A DNA stretch of 64,000 nt, taken from CAWFXC01 sp963819735 (GTDB lineage Bacteria > Actinomycetota > Acidimicrobiia > IMCC26256 > DASPTH01). This document shows, piece after piece, positions 57,456 through 64,000 of the stretch. Position 1 is the stretch's first letter. Every line of letters starts with the position of its first letter. The DNA lies in assembly GCA_963819735.1 (NCBI GenBank), contig CAWFXC010000002.1, positions 1-64,000 on the forward strand. Direction: 5' to 3'. The notes under the pieces were generated by a model. The model searched no databases. It saw only the letters and a list, made by a program, of their open reading frames with translations, and was not told the origin of the DNA. The position numbers were made by a program, and so were the translations under genes.

Positions 57456-59849
57456 CTATTCCGTCCGCAATGCGAGCGCCGGTTGGGTGCGCGCCGCGGT
57501 GCGTGCGGGGACATAGGCGATCAGATTGACCAGCGCGAGCACCGCGGGGATGGTGAGCAGCACCGCGAGCATGGGGATCGACGGCGTGGTCGCCACGCCG
57601 AGGCCGTCGCTCACGAGCCGCCACACGATCGTGCCGACGAGCAACCCCAAGGGGATGCCGACGACGAGCCCGACCGCGCCCAGCGTCGACGCCTGCCACG
57701 CAACGGTTGTGCGCACCTGCCGTCGGGTGAAACCGAGCGTCTTGAGCAACGCGAGATCTCGCCGTCGTCGGCGCACCGCAGTGACGAGCGCGTGGGCCAC
57801 CGCGATCAGCGCGAGGCCGACGAGGAGTGCGGCGAGCGTCACCGGGAACCAGTTGATCTGGTGGAGCCGGTCGATCTCGACCGGCAGGCTCGGCGTGACC
57901 GGCGGGTCGAGTTGCGGGATCGCATCGATGCGGCGTTCGACCGCGGCGCGATCAGCGCCGGGCGCGAATGTGCCCAGGAGATAGCGGAAGTAGTTCTCCT
58001 GATCGAGGAGCGGCGCGAAGCCGGGGCCGGTGAACGCGGCACCGTCGGCGAGCGGCTGCGTCTGGCTGAGCGTCGCGAACACGACCTGCCCGACGATCCG
58101 GTAGTTGCCCTTGCCGTGTGGGCCCGCGGCCCGCACGGTTTCGCCGATGTGCTTGCCCAACGTGTGCATCGTCTGCGATCCGAGCGCGACCTCGTGGGCA
58201 TCGCGCGGCGCGCGGCCCGCGATCACCGTCGGCCCGATGCGGCCGCGCAGGGGGATGAAGCTCCAGCCGTTGGTGGTGTGTCCGTCGAGCTGGACGTTGT
58301 CGGTGCCGTAACAGGCGACGGCCACCGCGCGCACTCCCGGCTCGCGCAAGAGGCCGAAGTCGTCGCGACTGCACGAGTTGTCGTTGGAGATGGTGTCGGT
58401 GGCGGAGAAGTCCCACGACCAGCCGTAGCGCCGGGGCGTGGCCACGAGATGGCCGAGGCTGGTCGCGAACACCATCACCGCGACGAGCCCGAACACCCCC
58501 ACCACCGCGCCCACGAAAGCGGAGCGCACCGGTACCGCGGTGCGGCCGCGGCCGGGCTGGAGCGCCATGCGCAGACCGCTCGTGGCCGTCGGCGTCATGC
58601 CGGCGCGGGCAGCGCGCTCGGGTATCGCCGACGTCCGGTGCATCGACTCGGCGTCGAGGGTCGACGGCCGGGTGGCGCGGATTGCCGCCACCAATGCGAC
58701 GACGAGCACGATGACCGCCACCGCGATCACGCCGAGAGCCAGCACCGGCCAGTCGGCGTGGAATCCGAGATCCGGTTCGGCGCGACGCGCCACGCCGATC
58801 GGGAACAGCGGCGACGCCACCGCGGCGCCGACGACCGCGAGCAGTGCACCGGCGCCGGCGATCACCAGCGCCTGCGGTCCGTGAATGGCGACCTGTTGGC
58901 GGCGGGTGAGCCCGAGGGCGCGCTGCGTGCCGCGGTCGGTGTTCGTCAACGAGATCTCGCGCGTCAACACGGTCGCGAACGCGACCACACCCGCGAGGGC
59001 CGCGACCGCGGCGAAGATGTACAGCGCGAACACGGCCACGTCGATCGCGTTCTGCGTGCCGGTGCGGTCGATGGCTGCGCTCTGCACGCTGAACAGCGGC
59101 GACGGCCCGAAGATCTTGCGCGCCGCGGCCTTGATCGCAGGCACATCGCTCGCACCGTCGCGGGTGAGCACGCGCAGTGCGGTGCCGAAGCTCCCGATGG
59201 TGGCGCGGTACCTCTCGTAGAACGCGGGCGTCGGCAGGAGCACGCCGCCGAGCCCGCCCTTCTGTCCGAGGTCTTCCGGGCGGCGCACGATGCCCACGAT
59301 GTGGAAGCGCAGGTGCGGGCCCGCGGGTGGCCCGGGATCGGTGGCCCCGCCGATGACCGCTGCCACCTGCGCGGGGGTGTACGAGACCGCGTCGAGGTGG
59401 CTGCCCACGCCGAGGTGCAGCTGCATCGCGAGGTTCTCACCGATCGTGACCTCGTCGATCGCGCGTGGATTCGCCCCCCGACCGCGGATGACCCGGGCGC
59501 GGTCGACGGCGGTGCCGAGCTTCGTGTCCAGCGCGACGGTTGGGGCCAGGCTCGGCGCGGTGCGCACGGAGATGAAGAAGCCCGCCCCCGGCGCGAATGC
59601 GACGACGTGCGGCACGCGTGCGAACGCCCGCAACTGTTCCGCCGTCGGCACCCCGAAACCGGTGGTGACCTGCACCGTGGCCGCCCGGCTCGAGGTGATG
59701 AACCGGTCGAGCGTGGAGTCGGTCCGCCGGGCACCCGCGATGGTTGCGAGGACGACCGCGCCCACCACGCCGACCAACAGGACCATCACGACGAGGCTGC
59801 GCCACCGCCGCCGGAGGTCCGACCGCGCCAGCATCCAGATCGCGCTCAT
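57456..59849 (-). CDS. FtsX/MacB-type ABC transporter permease
   Basis: A 797-residue protein: N-terminal helix (WRSLVVMVLLVGVVGAVVLA), a large extracytoplasmic domain, three helices (AIDVAVFALYIFAAVAALAG; IHGPQALVIAGAGALLAVVG), a fourth helix start (SAFVGAVVGVFGLVAVMVFA), a second external domain, and a final FtsX core (FPVTLAALLVGLALIAVAHA; LALLKTLGFTRRQVRTTVAW, the cytoplasmic FtsX loop). This two-FtsX layout is typical of actinobacterial permeases, which need a separate ATPase; none is adjacent, so it must be encoded elsewhere. ATG 59849. Confidence 0.87.
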   Translation of the reverse strand: MSAIWMLARSDLRRRWRSLVVMVLLVGVVGAVVLATIAGARRTDSTLDRFITSSRAATVQVTTGFGVPTAEQLRAFARVPHVVAFAPGAGFFISVRTAPSLAPTVALDTKLGTAVDRARVIRGRGANPRAIDEVTIGENLAMQLHLGVGSHLDAVSYTPAQVAAVIGGATDPGPPAGPHLRFHIVGIVRRPEDLGQKGGLGGVLLPTPAFYERYRATIGSFGTALRVLTRDGASDVPAIKAAARKIFGPSPLFSVQSAAIDRTGTQNAIDVAVFALYIFAAVAALAGVVAFATVLTREISLTNTDRGTQRALGLTRRQQVAIHGPQALVIAGAGALLAVVGAAVASPLFPIGVARRAEPDLGFHADWPVLALGVIAVAVIVLVVALVAAIRATRPSTLDAESMHRTSAIPERAARAGMTPTATSGLRMALQPGRGRTAVPVRSAFVGAVVGVFGLVAVMVFATSLGHLVATPRRYGWSWDFSATDTISNDNSCSRDDFGLLREPGVRAVAVACYGTDNVQLDGHTTNGWSFIPLRGRIGPTVIAGRAPRDAHEVALGSQTMHTLGKHIGETVRAAGPHGKGNYRIVGQVVFATLSQTQPLADGAAFTGPGFAPLLDQENYFRYLLGTFAPGADRAAVERRIDAIPQLDPPVTPSLPVEIDRLHQINWFPVTLAALLVGLALIAVAHALVTAVRRRRRDLALLKTLGFTRRQVRTTVAWQASTLGAVGLVVGIPLGLLVGTIVWRLVSDGLGVATTPSIPMLAVLLTIPAVLALVNLIAYVPARTAARTQPALALRTE

Positions 59850-59880
59850 CTCACCGCCCCTGCATCGCCGTCAGCCTCCC

Positions 59881-59933
59881 GAGCACCTCGGAGTCGACGC
59901 TCACATATGACAGCAAACTCCGAGATGTTCCCG
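59881..59933. repeat. Dispersed palindromic repeat R2, copy B
   Basis: GAGCACCTCGGAGTCGACGC, then TCACATATGACAGCAA and AACTCCGAGATGTTCCCG. It shares CTCGGAGT[TC]GACGCTCAC and AACTCCGAGATGTTCC with copy A at 56662. Here it is intergenic, after the 3' end of the cyclase-family gene and ahead of the permease gene. The left arm has diverged, so the hairpin is weaker. Confidence 0.7.
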
Positions 59934-59992
59934 AAAGGAAGGAGGGCAGGATCCCCCATGTTCGGGGTGGTAACCCCCCGGCGCCCCTCGGC

Positions 59993-60949
59993 TCAGAGGA
60001 TCGCGATCGGGTTCACCGGCGAGCCGGTGGCCTCGGGCAGGCGGAGCGGCGCAATCACGCACAGGAACGACCAGCGCTGCCCCTGTTCACACAGCGGGCT
60101 GAGCTCCTCGAACTGGAGGTAGTCGAGGAGGTGCAGGCCCATCGCGTTCACCGCGAGCACGTGGATCGGGAAGTCGACGCCCTCGGTCGTGTTCGGCGCG
60201 GCGTCGTTGTTGCTGTCGCTGCCCAGGGCCGCGACCTGGCGCTCGGCGACGAACGTCATTGCGGTCGGGTGCAGACCGGCGCGCGACACCGATGCGTCCC
60301 ACGGGCCGAGCGCGTTGCGCCGCGCCAGATGACCGACCCGCACGAACAGCAGGTCGCCGGGGCCGACGCGCACCTTCTGGGCTTCCTCGGCCGCGAGCAG
60401 ATCGGCGGCAGTCACGTGTTCGCCGGGTTCGAGCCACTGCACGCCGCGCAGCCGTGGGATGTCGAGCAACACGCCGCGGCCGACGATGCCGTCGTGCGCG
60501 ACGTCGATCGAGAGCTCGGTGGCGCCCGCGGGCGTGATGCGGTCGACGGGCACGTCGTTGTAGAGGGTCTCGTCGTAGATCACGTGGCAGAGCGCATCGA
60601 TGTGAGACTGCGCGTTGCCGTGCACGTGCATGTCGAACTCGTCCATGGCGAAGTCGACGCCGGTGGCCGCGCCGTGCCCCTCGACCGGGGCGATCATCTC
60701 GTGGCCACAAGGCTCGGGGTTGTCGGCCGACGGGTGCGACTCGACCGGCCGGCTGAGCGACACCGCCACACCTGTGCGCACGTCGGCCACGGCCGCGAGC
60801 CGGCGCGCCGGGGTGATGTGGTTGAGACCACCGCGACGATCGGTCGCGCCCCAGCTCGTCGTGCGCTTGAGCTCCTGGTAGAGCGCGTCGAACTCGGCGG
60901 CACTCAGTGGGGCTGCTTGGTTCGCGTCGGCGTCCACGTTTGGCTTCAC
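59993..60949 (-). CDS. Cyclase family protein (kynurenine-formamidase-like hydrolase)
   Basis: About 318 residues, paralogous in family to the protein at 52478. The metal motif is VHGNAQSHIDALCHV (HGxxxSHxDAxxH), with VGRGVLLDIPRLRG, GDLLFVRVGHLARRN, VAALGSDSNNDAAPN and FPIHVLAVNAMGLHLLDYL. Start: GTG 60949 lies 2-3 bases after GGAGGG; GTG 60935-60937 is about 12 bases after it, and either is possible. It is divergent from the membrane protein at 61080. Likely a metal-dependent amidase or lactonase of unknown substrate. Confidence 0.84.
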   Translation of the reverse strand: MKPNVDADANQAAPLSAAEFDALYQELKRTTSWGATDRRGGLNHITPARRLAAVADVRTGVAVSLSRPVESHPSADNPEPCGHEMIAPVEGHGAATGVDFAMDEFDMHVHGNAQSHIDALCHVIYDETLYNDVPVDRITPAGATELSIDVAHDGIVGRGVLLDIPRLRGVQWLEPGEHVTAADLLAAEEAQKVRVGPGDLLFVRVGHLARRNALGPWDASVSRAGLHPTAMTFVAERQVAALGSDSNNDAAPNTTEGVDFPIHVLAVNAMGLHLLDYLQFEELSPLCEQGQRWSFLCVIAPLRLPEATGSPVNPIAIL

Positions 60950-61079
60950 TCCCTCCTGATGCCCGACGGCACCGCAGAAGTCAGTGAAGTCTTGCCGTTT
61001 GGCGATGGAGCGCACGTTCGCTGGTGCCGATACTCCCCTGACCGGCGGTCGCAGGCCGCCTCGGGGATCGGATCCAACG

Positions 61080-61694
61080 ATGAGCATCCACGGTGATCTG
61101 CCCGCCACTCCGCAAGTGGACGCGGCGGCGGTACGGAGCGGCGACGCATACACGGGGCCGCGGCCGTCACCCGCACGCGGGTGGGCGAAGTGGCTCGTCG
61201 GGGCGTGCGCGGGCGTCGTCGTGAGCAACCTGGTCAGCCTCGTTCTCACGCTGATCGAGCGTCATCACCTCCAGCAACGACTGGCCGGCGGCGGGCCGTC
61301 GGCGGCGACGTTTCGCCGCACGCTGTCCGCCATCACCGCAGTGAGCCGTGTCGCCGGCGCCTTCGGCGTGGCTGTCTTCATCGTGTGGTTGTGTTGGCTG
61401 ATCGCGCGTCGCCCCAAGGAGCGGCGCACCACCGGCGAGAGCGCCGTCGAGCTGCCGTTGCACCGGATCATGGTCCGCACGTTCTGGGCCTTCTGGTCGC
61501 TGTGGGCCATTGGCTTCGTGTTCGCGATCTCGTCGAGGTCGTTGGTGCACTCCAACATGACGACGCAGGACTACATCGACTACCGCACTCACTTGGCGGT
61601 CGGCCACCTCTTCGCGATGGCCGTGTACTCGTGCTTGATCGTGCTCGTGGTCGGGGCGACCCGCTTCCAAGACCGACGCGAGGCCGCGGCCTGA
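61080..61694 (+). CDS. DUF4328-like four-helix membrane protein
   Basis: A 204-residue protein: a Pro-rich cytoplasmic N-terminus, then four membrane helices (WAKWLVGACAGVVVSNLVSL; VAGAFGVAVFIVWLCWLIAR; FWAFWSLWAIGFVFAISS; VGHLFAMAVYSCLIVLVVGA) with an amphipathic segment carrying WLCWLIARRP. This is the layout of DUF4328 proteins; their function is unknown. ATG 61080. An upstream in-frame ATG (60984) would add unrelated residues. Confidence 0.7.
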   Translation: MSIHGDLPATPQVDAAAVRSGDAYTGPRPSPARGWAKWLVGACAGVVVSNLVSLVLTLIERHHLQQRLAGGGPSAATFRRTLSAITAVSRVAGAFGVAVFIVWLCWLIARRPKERRTTGESAVELPLHRIMVRTFWAFWSLWAIGFVFAISSRSLVHSNMTTQDYIDYRTHLAVGHLFAMAVYSCLIVLVVGATRFQDRREAAA

Positions 61695-61740
61695 TCGCAT
61701 CGCGCCGATGAGTTCCACGGTTCGAGAGCGTCGAACGGGA

Positions 61741-62267
61741 ATGGACGCACACAACCTCGCCGATCTGTACGACCTCCCGCTGGTCGAGTGGGATCACATC
61801 AAGGAGCGCCTCGATCAGGGGTGACCCAAGCCCGGGGGCGGGCGGCCCGAATCGGCACACGTGTTGGTTGGCCACGATCAACGACGACGGGAGCCCGCAC
61901 CTGACCGGCGTGGGCGCGCTCTGGATCGACGACACGTTCTGGTTCGAGACGGGCGCCACGAGCAAGGGCAAGAACCTCGCGCGCGATCCGCGCTCCACGT
62001 TGCAGCGTCGCGGTGGACAACTTCGATCTCGTCGTCGACGGCGATGGGGTGAAGGTGACCGATCCGTCGATCGTCGCGGTGATGGCCGAGCACTGGGCGG
62101 CCGAGGGCTGGCCGGCCCGCGTCGACGATACCGGTACGGCACTCACCGCTGAGTACATCGCACCGTCTGCGGGATCACCGCCGTGGCACGTGTACCGCAT
62201 CGTGCCCCACACCGCGACCGCGCTCCTCACCGTCGAACCCGGTGGCGCCACCCGCTGGCGCTTCTAA
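61741..62267 (+). CDS. Pyridoxamine 5'-phosphate oxidase-fold protein (two single-base frameshifts)
   Basis: A split-barrel flavin or F420-binding protein of about 175 residues: DLYDLPLVEWDHIKERLDQ, then PNRHTCWLATINDDGSPHLT (the 'L.T....G.PH..' motif), WFETGATSKGKNLARDPR, STLSVAVDNFDLVVDGDGVK and WHVYRIVPHTATAL. Two extra bases break it: one G in GGGG at 61817-61820 and one C near 62004. Removing both gives a continuous frame from ATG 61741 to TAA 62267. It overlaps the convergent nucleotidyltransferase gene by four bases. Confidence 0.78.
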
Positions 62268-63031
62268 CCCGGACCGCTTCCCGTCCAGGCGCGCAGGTGC
62301 GCCGCAACCGACCATGCCTCGATGCGATCGTGGTCGGCCCGGCTCGGGATGGAGTCGTCGGACGCGAGGTCGGCGAGCTGCGCATCCAGGCCGAGGGTCC
62401 GGTTCCACCATTCGTCGAAGCTCACATCACCGCGGCGCACGGCGCGCAGCCATTCGGCCGGCTCACCTTCGATCGGCAACGCCAGGCGATGGGTGGTCAG
62501 CAACTCGTAGCACTGGAACCCGAGCCGCGAGCAATGCATCGCGTACTTCGTGTCGTACCCGTGCTCGGCGACGAGGTCGTCACGGCTGCTCGCACGGCTT
62601 CCCGACAGACTGCCGAGCAGCCGACGCGCCTGCGACTGCATGTAGCCGCGGTAGCGATCGATCATGTGGCGTCCGATGAACGCGTCGCCGAGCCCGCGCA
62701 GCTCGAGCCCCACTTCTTGCACTTCCAGAATCGGGGCCCAGAGCGCCATGAGGATGGACGGGTTCCCGGACGCGGCGAGCCGAAGGAACTGTCGGAGGGA
62801 GTAAAGGGTCCGATCGGTGTCGCCGGGGCCGGATCGTGCACCTTCGGGCTGCGTGCGCTGCATCACGGTCCGGAAGCCGGTGGTCGACAACCCGACGACC
62901 TCTTCGGGTGCCTCGATCAGCACCCCGAGCTCGTCGTGGTCTTCGCCGCCGGGAATCCCGGTTCCGTGCGCGGTCGAGCCGACCTCGACGAGGAGAATTG
63001 TCGAGGCCGGCAGCGCCGGAATGGTCAACAC
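62264..63031 (-). CDS. RlaP-like nucleotidyltransferase (DNA polymerase beta superfamily)
   Basis: A 255-residue protein with the nucleotidyltransferase motif VGSTAHGTGIPGGEDHDELG (GS...G....D.D) near the N-terminus, then a helical region (SLRQFLRLAASGNPSILMAL; YDTKYAMHCSRLGFQCYELL) typical of the RlaP/COG3541 family, members of which accompany RNA ligases in repair systems. No RNA ligase is adjacent. The start is GTG 63031, preceded only weakly by a ribosome site. It is downstream (23 bases) of the partial gene at 63055. Confidence 0.78.
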   Translation of the reverse strand: MLTIPALPASTILLVEVGSTAHGTGIPGGEDHDELGVLIEAPEEVVGLSTTGFRTVMQRTQPEGARSGPGDTDRTLYSLRQFLRLAASGNPSILMALWAPILEVQEVGLELRGLGDAFIGRHMIDRYRGYMQSQARRLLGSLSGSRASSRDDLVAEHGYDTKYAMHCSRLGFQCYELLTTHRLALPIEGEPAEWLRAVRRGDVSFDEWWNRTLGLDAQLADLASDDSIPSRADHDRIEAWSVAAHLRAWTGSGPG

Positions 63032-63054
63032 GTCACGAGCCTGTCACCAGCTGA

Positions 63055-64000
63055 TCACTGCTGGAAGCGCGCGCCGAGCAGCCGCGGGAAGTGCTTCGCC
63101 GCAATGTTGAACTGCTGATCCGTGGTCAGGTAGAAGCCCACCTTCTCGCCGTTGCGCAGCCGCATCGTGACCGATCCCTTGTAGAGGCCGAGCCAGGCCA
63201 ACGGACGCTTCCGCAGCTTGACCATCTCGATCTGGCTCTCCGCGATCCATCGGTTCCGACGGTCGACGGCGAGCAGGGTCTCGCGGTCCGATGCGCGCAT
63301 CACCTCGTGGCGTCGCGGCCGGTCGTCCCAGCCGTGCCCGCCGAAGAGCAGAAAGACGCCGTCGGAGTCGATGACGACGTCCATCCGCTCCCGGCTGTCG
63401 GACGCGCCGACCAGGCTGGCCAGCCAGCGCACGTCGGTCTCCGAGCCACCGAAGTCGGGGTCGCGGAACACGGTCTGGCCTTCGCCCAGACGGATGTAGC
63501 GCTGCGGGTCGACCGCGGCGTCGACGAGTCGCGGGAGGTCGTGGCCACTCTGCCAGTGCCACGGCGTGACCGCGACGGTCGCCCCGCTGTTCGCCATCAC
63601 GATGCGCTTGCCGTTGTCGAAGGTGAGGCAGGCCTCGACGTCGTCCCACCGGATGGTCCGATGATGGCGGTCGTCGGGCGTCCACACGATGCCGTCGGCA
63701 CCGAGCACGAGCGTGCCCCGCTCGCGGCCGGCGATCGGCTGGTAGGTCGTTCCCTCGAGCCCCTCGTTCGACCAGTCGGAATGCATCGTCCAGCCCTCGA
63801 GGTGCTCCGCCGTGTCCTCGGGACCGATCGCCAGCATCGTCGGGATGATCGCCTCGAGATCCTCGCGGACCGAGCTCGGGGTCAGTTCATCGAGCGCCGC
63901 GTCGACGTCGTCGGGCGTGTGTACCGGTTCGCCGAACACACGCGCGCGTGCCGTGCTCTCCAGGAACGCTTCGATCCACTGCGGGTGATCGGCGAACTGA
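63055..64000 (-). CDS. Unrecognised protein, 5'-truncated by window edge
   Basis: The frame is open to the window edge on its 5' side (QFADHPQWIEAFLESTARAR precedes FGEPVHTPDDVD), so the GTG at 63939 is probably internal. Visible elements: DLEAIIPTMLAIGPEDTAEH, GADGIVWTPDDRHHRTIRWD (PH-like strand pattern), WLASLVGASDSRERMDVVID, then LAWLGLYKGSVTMRLRNGEK and a C-terminal HFPRLLGARFQQ. No family assigned. It may be co-transcribed with the nucleotidyltransferase gene. Confidence 0.6.
   Translation of the reverse strand, partial: QFADHPQWIEAFLESTARARVFGEPVHTPDDVDAALDELTPSSVREDLEAIIPTMLAIGPEDTAEHLEGWTMHSDWSNEGLEGTTYQPIAGRERGTLVLGADGIVWTPDDRHHRTIRWDDVEACLTFDNGKRIVMANSGATVAVTPWHWQSGHDLPRLVDAAVDPQRYIRLGEGQTVFRDPDFGGSETDVRWLASLVGASDSRERMDVVIDSDGVFLLFGGHGWDDRPRRHEVMRASDRETLLAVDRRNRWIAESQIEMVKLRKRPLAWLGLYKGSVTMRLRNGEKVGFYLTTDQQFNIAAKHFPRLLGARFQQ

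Noticed and set aside
57252..60122. 956-codon plus-strand frame opposite the FtsX-type permease
   Set aside because: Pure antisense shadow driven by high GC; no domain, and the permease frame has clear membrane helices and FtsX motifs.

Overview
The window is high-GC actinobacterial DNA. UvrD2-type helicase with HRDC, Zincin_1-type metallopeptidase, F420/LLM-type oxidoreductase, 13E12-like DUF222-HNH protein, DUF6131 peptide, Rhomboid_2-type protein and paired 'cyclase family' enzymes together suggest an uncultured member of Acidimicrobiia or a neighbouring class. The lineage is an inference; there is no rRNA or tRNA to test it.

Layout. 1-13.9 kb is ordinary chromosome: galactokinase (cut by the window edge), PH/SHOCT membrane protein, metallopeptidase, UvrD2-like helicase, methyltransferase plus a GT17-like glycosyltransferase, a sigma-region-4 protein, a K+ channel, an LDH/MDH-like dehydrogenase, a MalT-type LuxR regulator, an ABC exporter, and a small HTH protein preceded by an array of 16-bp palindromes. 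13.9-22.7 kb is the most interesting part, a lasso-peptide-type RiPP locus. On the minus strand it reads nucleotidyltransferase (N), precursor A1, cyclase C1, precursor A2, cyclase C2, transglutaminase-like leader peptidase B2, HPr-kinase-like K. Then, past one opposing membrane-protein gene, come a PqqD-like recognition protein (B1) and an LLM oxidoreductase. Both precursors carry the lasso leader signature Y-x2-P-x-[IV]-x3-G-x5-T with Thr at -2, and both predicted cores have Asp at position 9. A2 has an unusually long, aromatic tail ending in Ser, a plausible target for the kinase. C2-B2-K overlap by GTGA and A1 overlaps the end of N, so translation looks coupled.

22.9-47.1 kb is a surface-polysaccharide island: two O-antigen polymerase/ligases, a flippase, about nine glycosyltransferase units (one gene is a three-domain fusion), a hexapeptide acyltransferase, a sulfotransferase, a large secreted glycoside hydrolase with a discoidin domain, and a Wzc/CpsD-like ATPase translationally coupled to two LuxR-type regulators. 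47-64 kb returns to ordinary chromosome: GIY-YIG protein, HNH protein, ankyrin protein, PurU, two cyclase-family hydrolases, a beta-lactamase-fold hydrolase, an alpha/beta hydrolase, an FtsX-type permease, a PPOX-family protein and a RlaP-like nucleotidyltransferase.

Sequence quality matters for reading this annotation. Outside about 19.7-40.8 kb, every broken gene I could reconstruct carries a gain of one base (mostly an extra G or C in a short run). Inside that interval indels of both signs occur every few hundred bases. I treat most of these as consensus errors, worst in the accessory island, and annotate the genes as reconstructed units; boundaries there are approximate. Two families of dispersed palindromic repeats sit at gene 3' ends. 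No CRISPR array, tRNA, rRNA, transposase or integrase was recognised.
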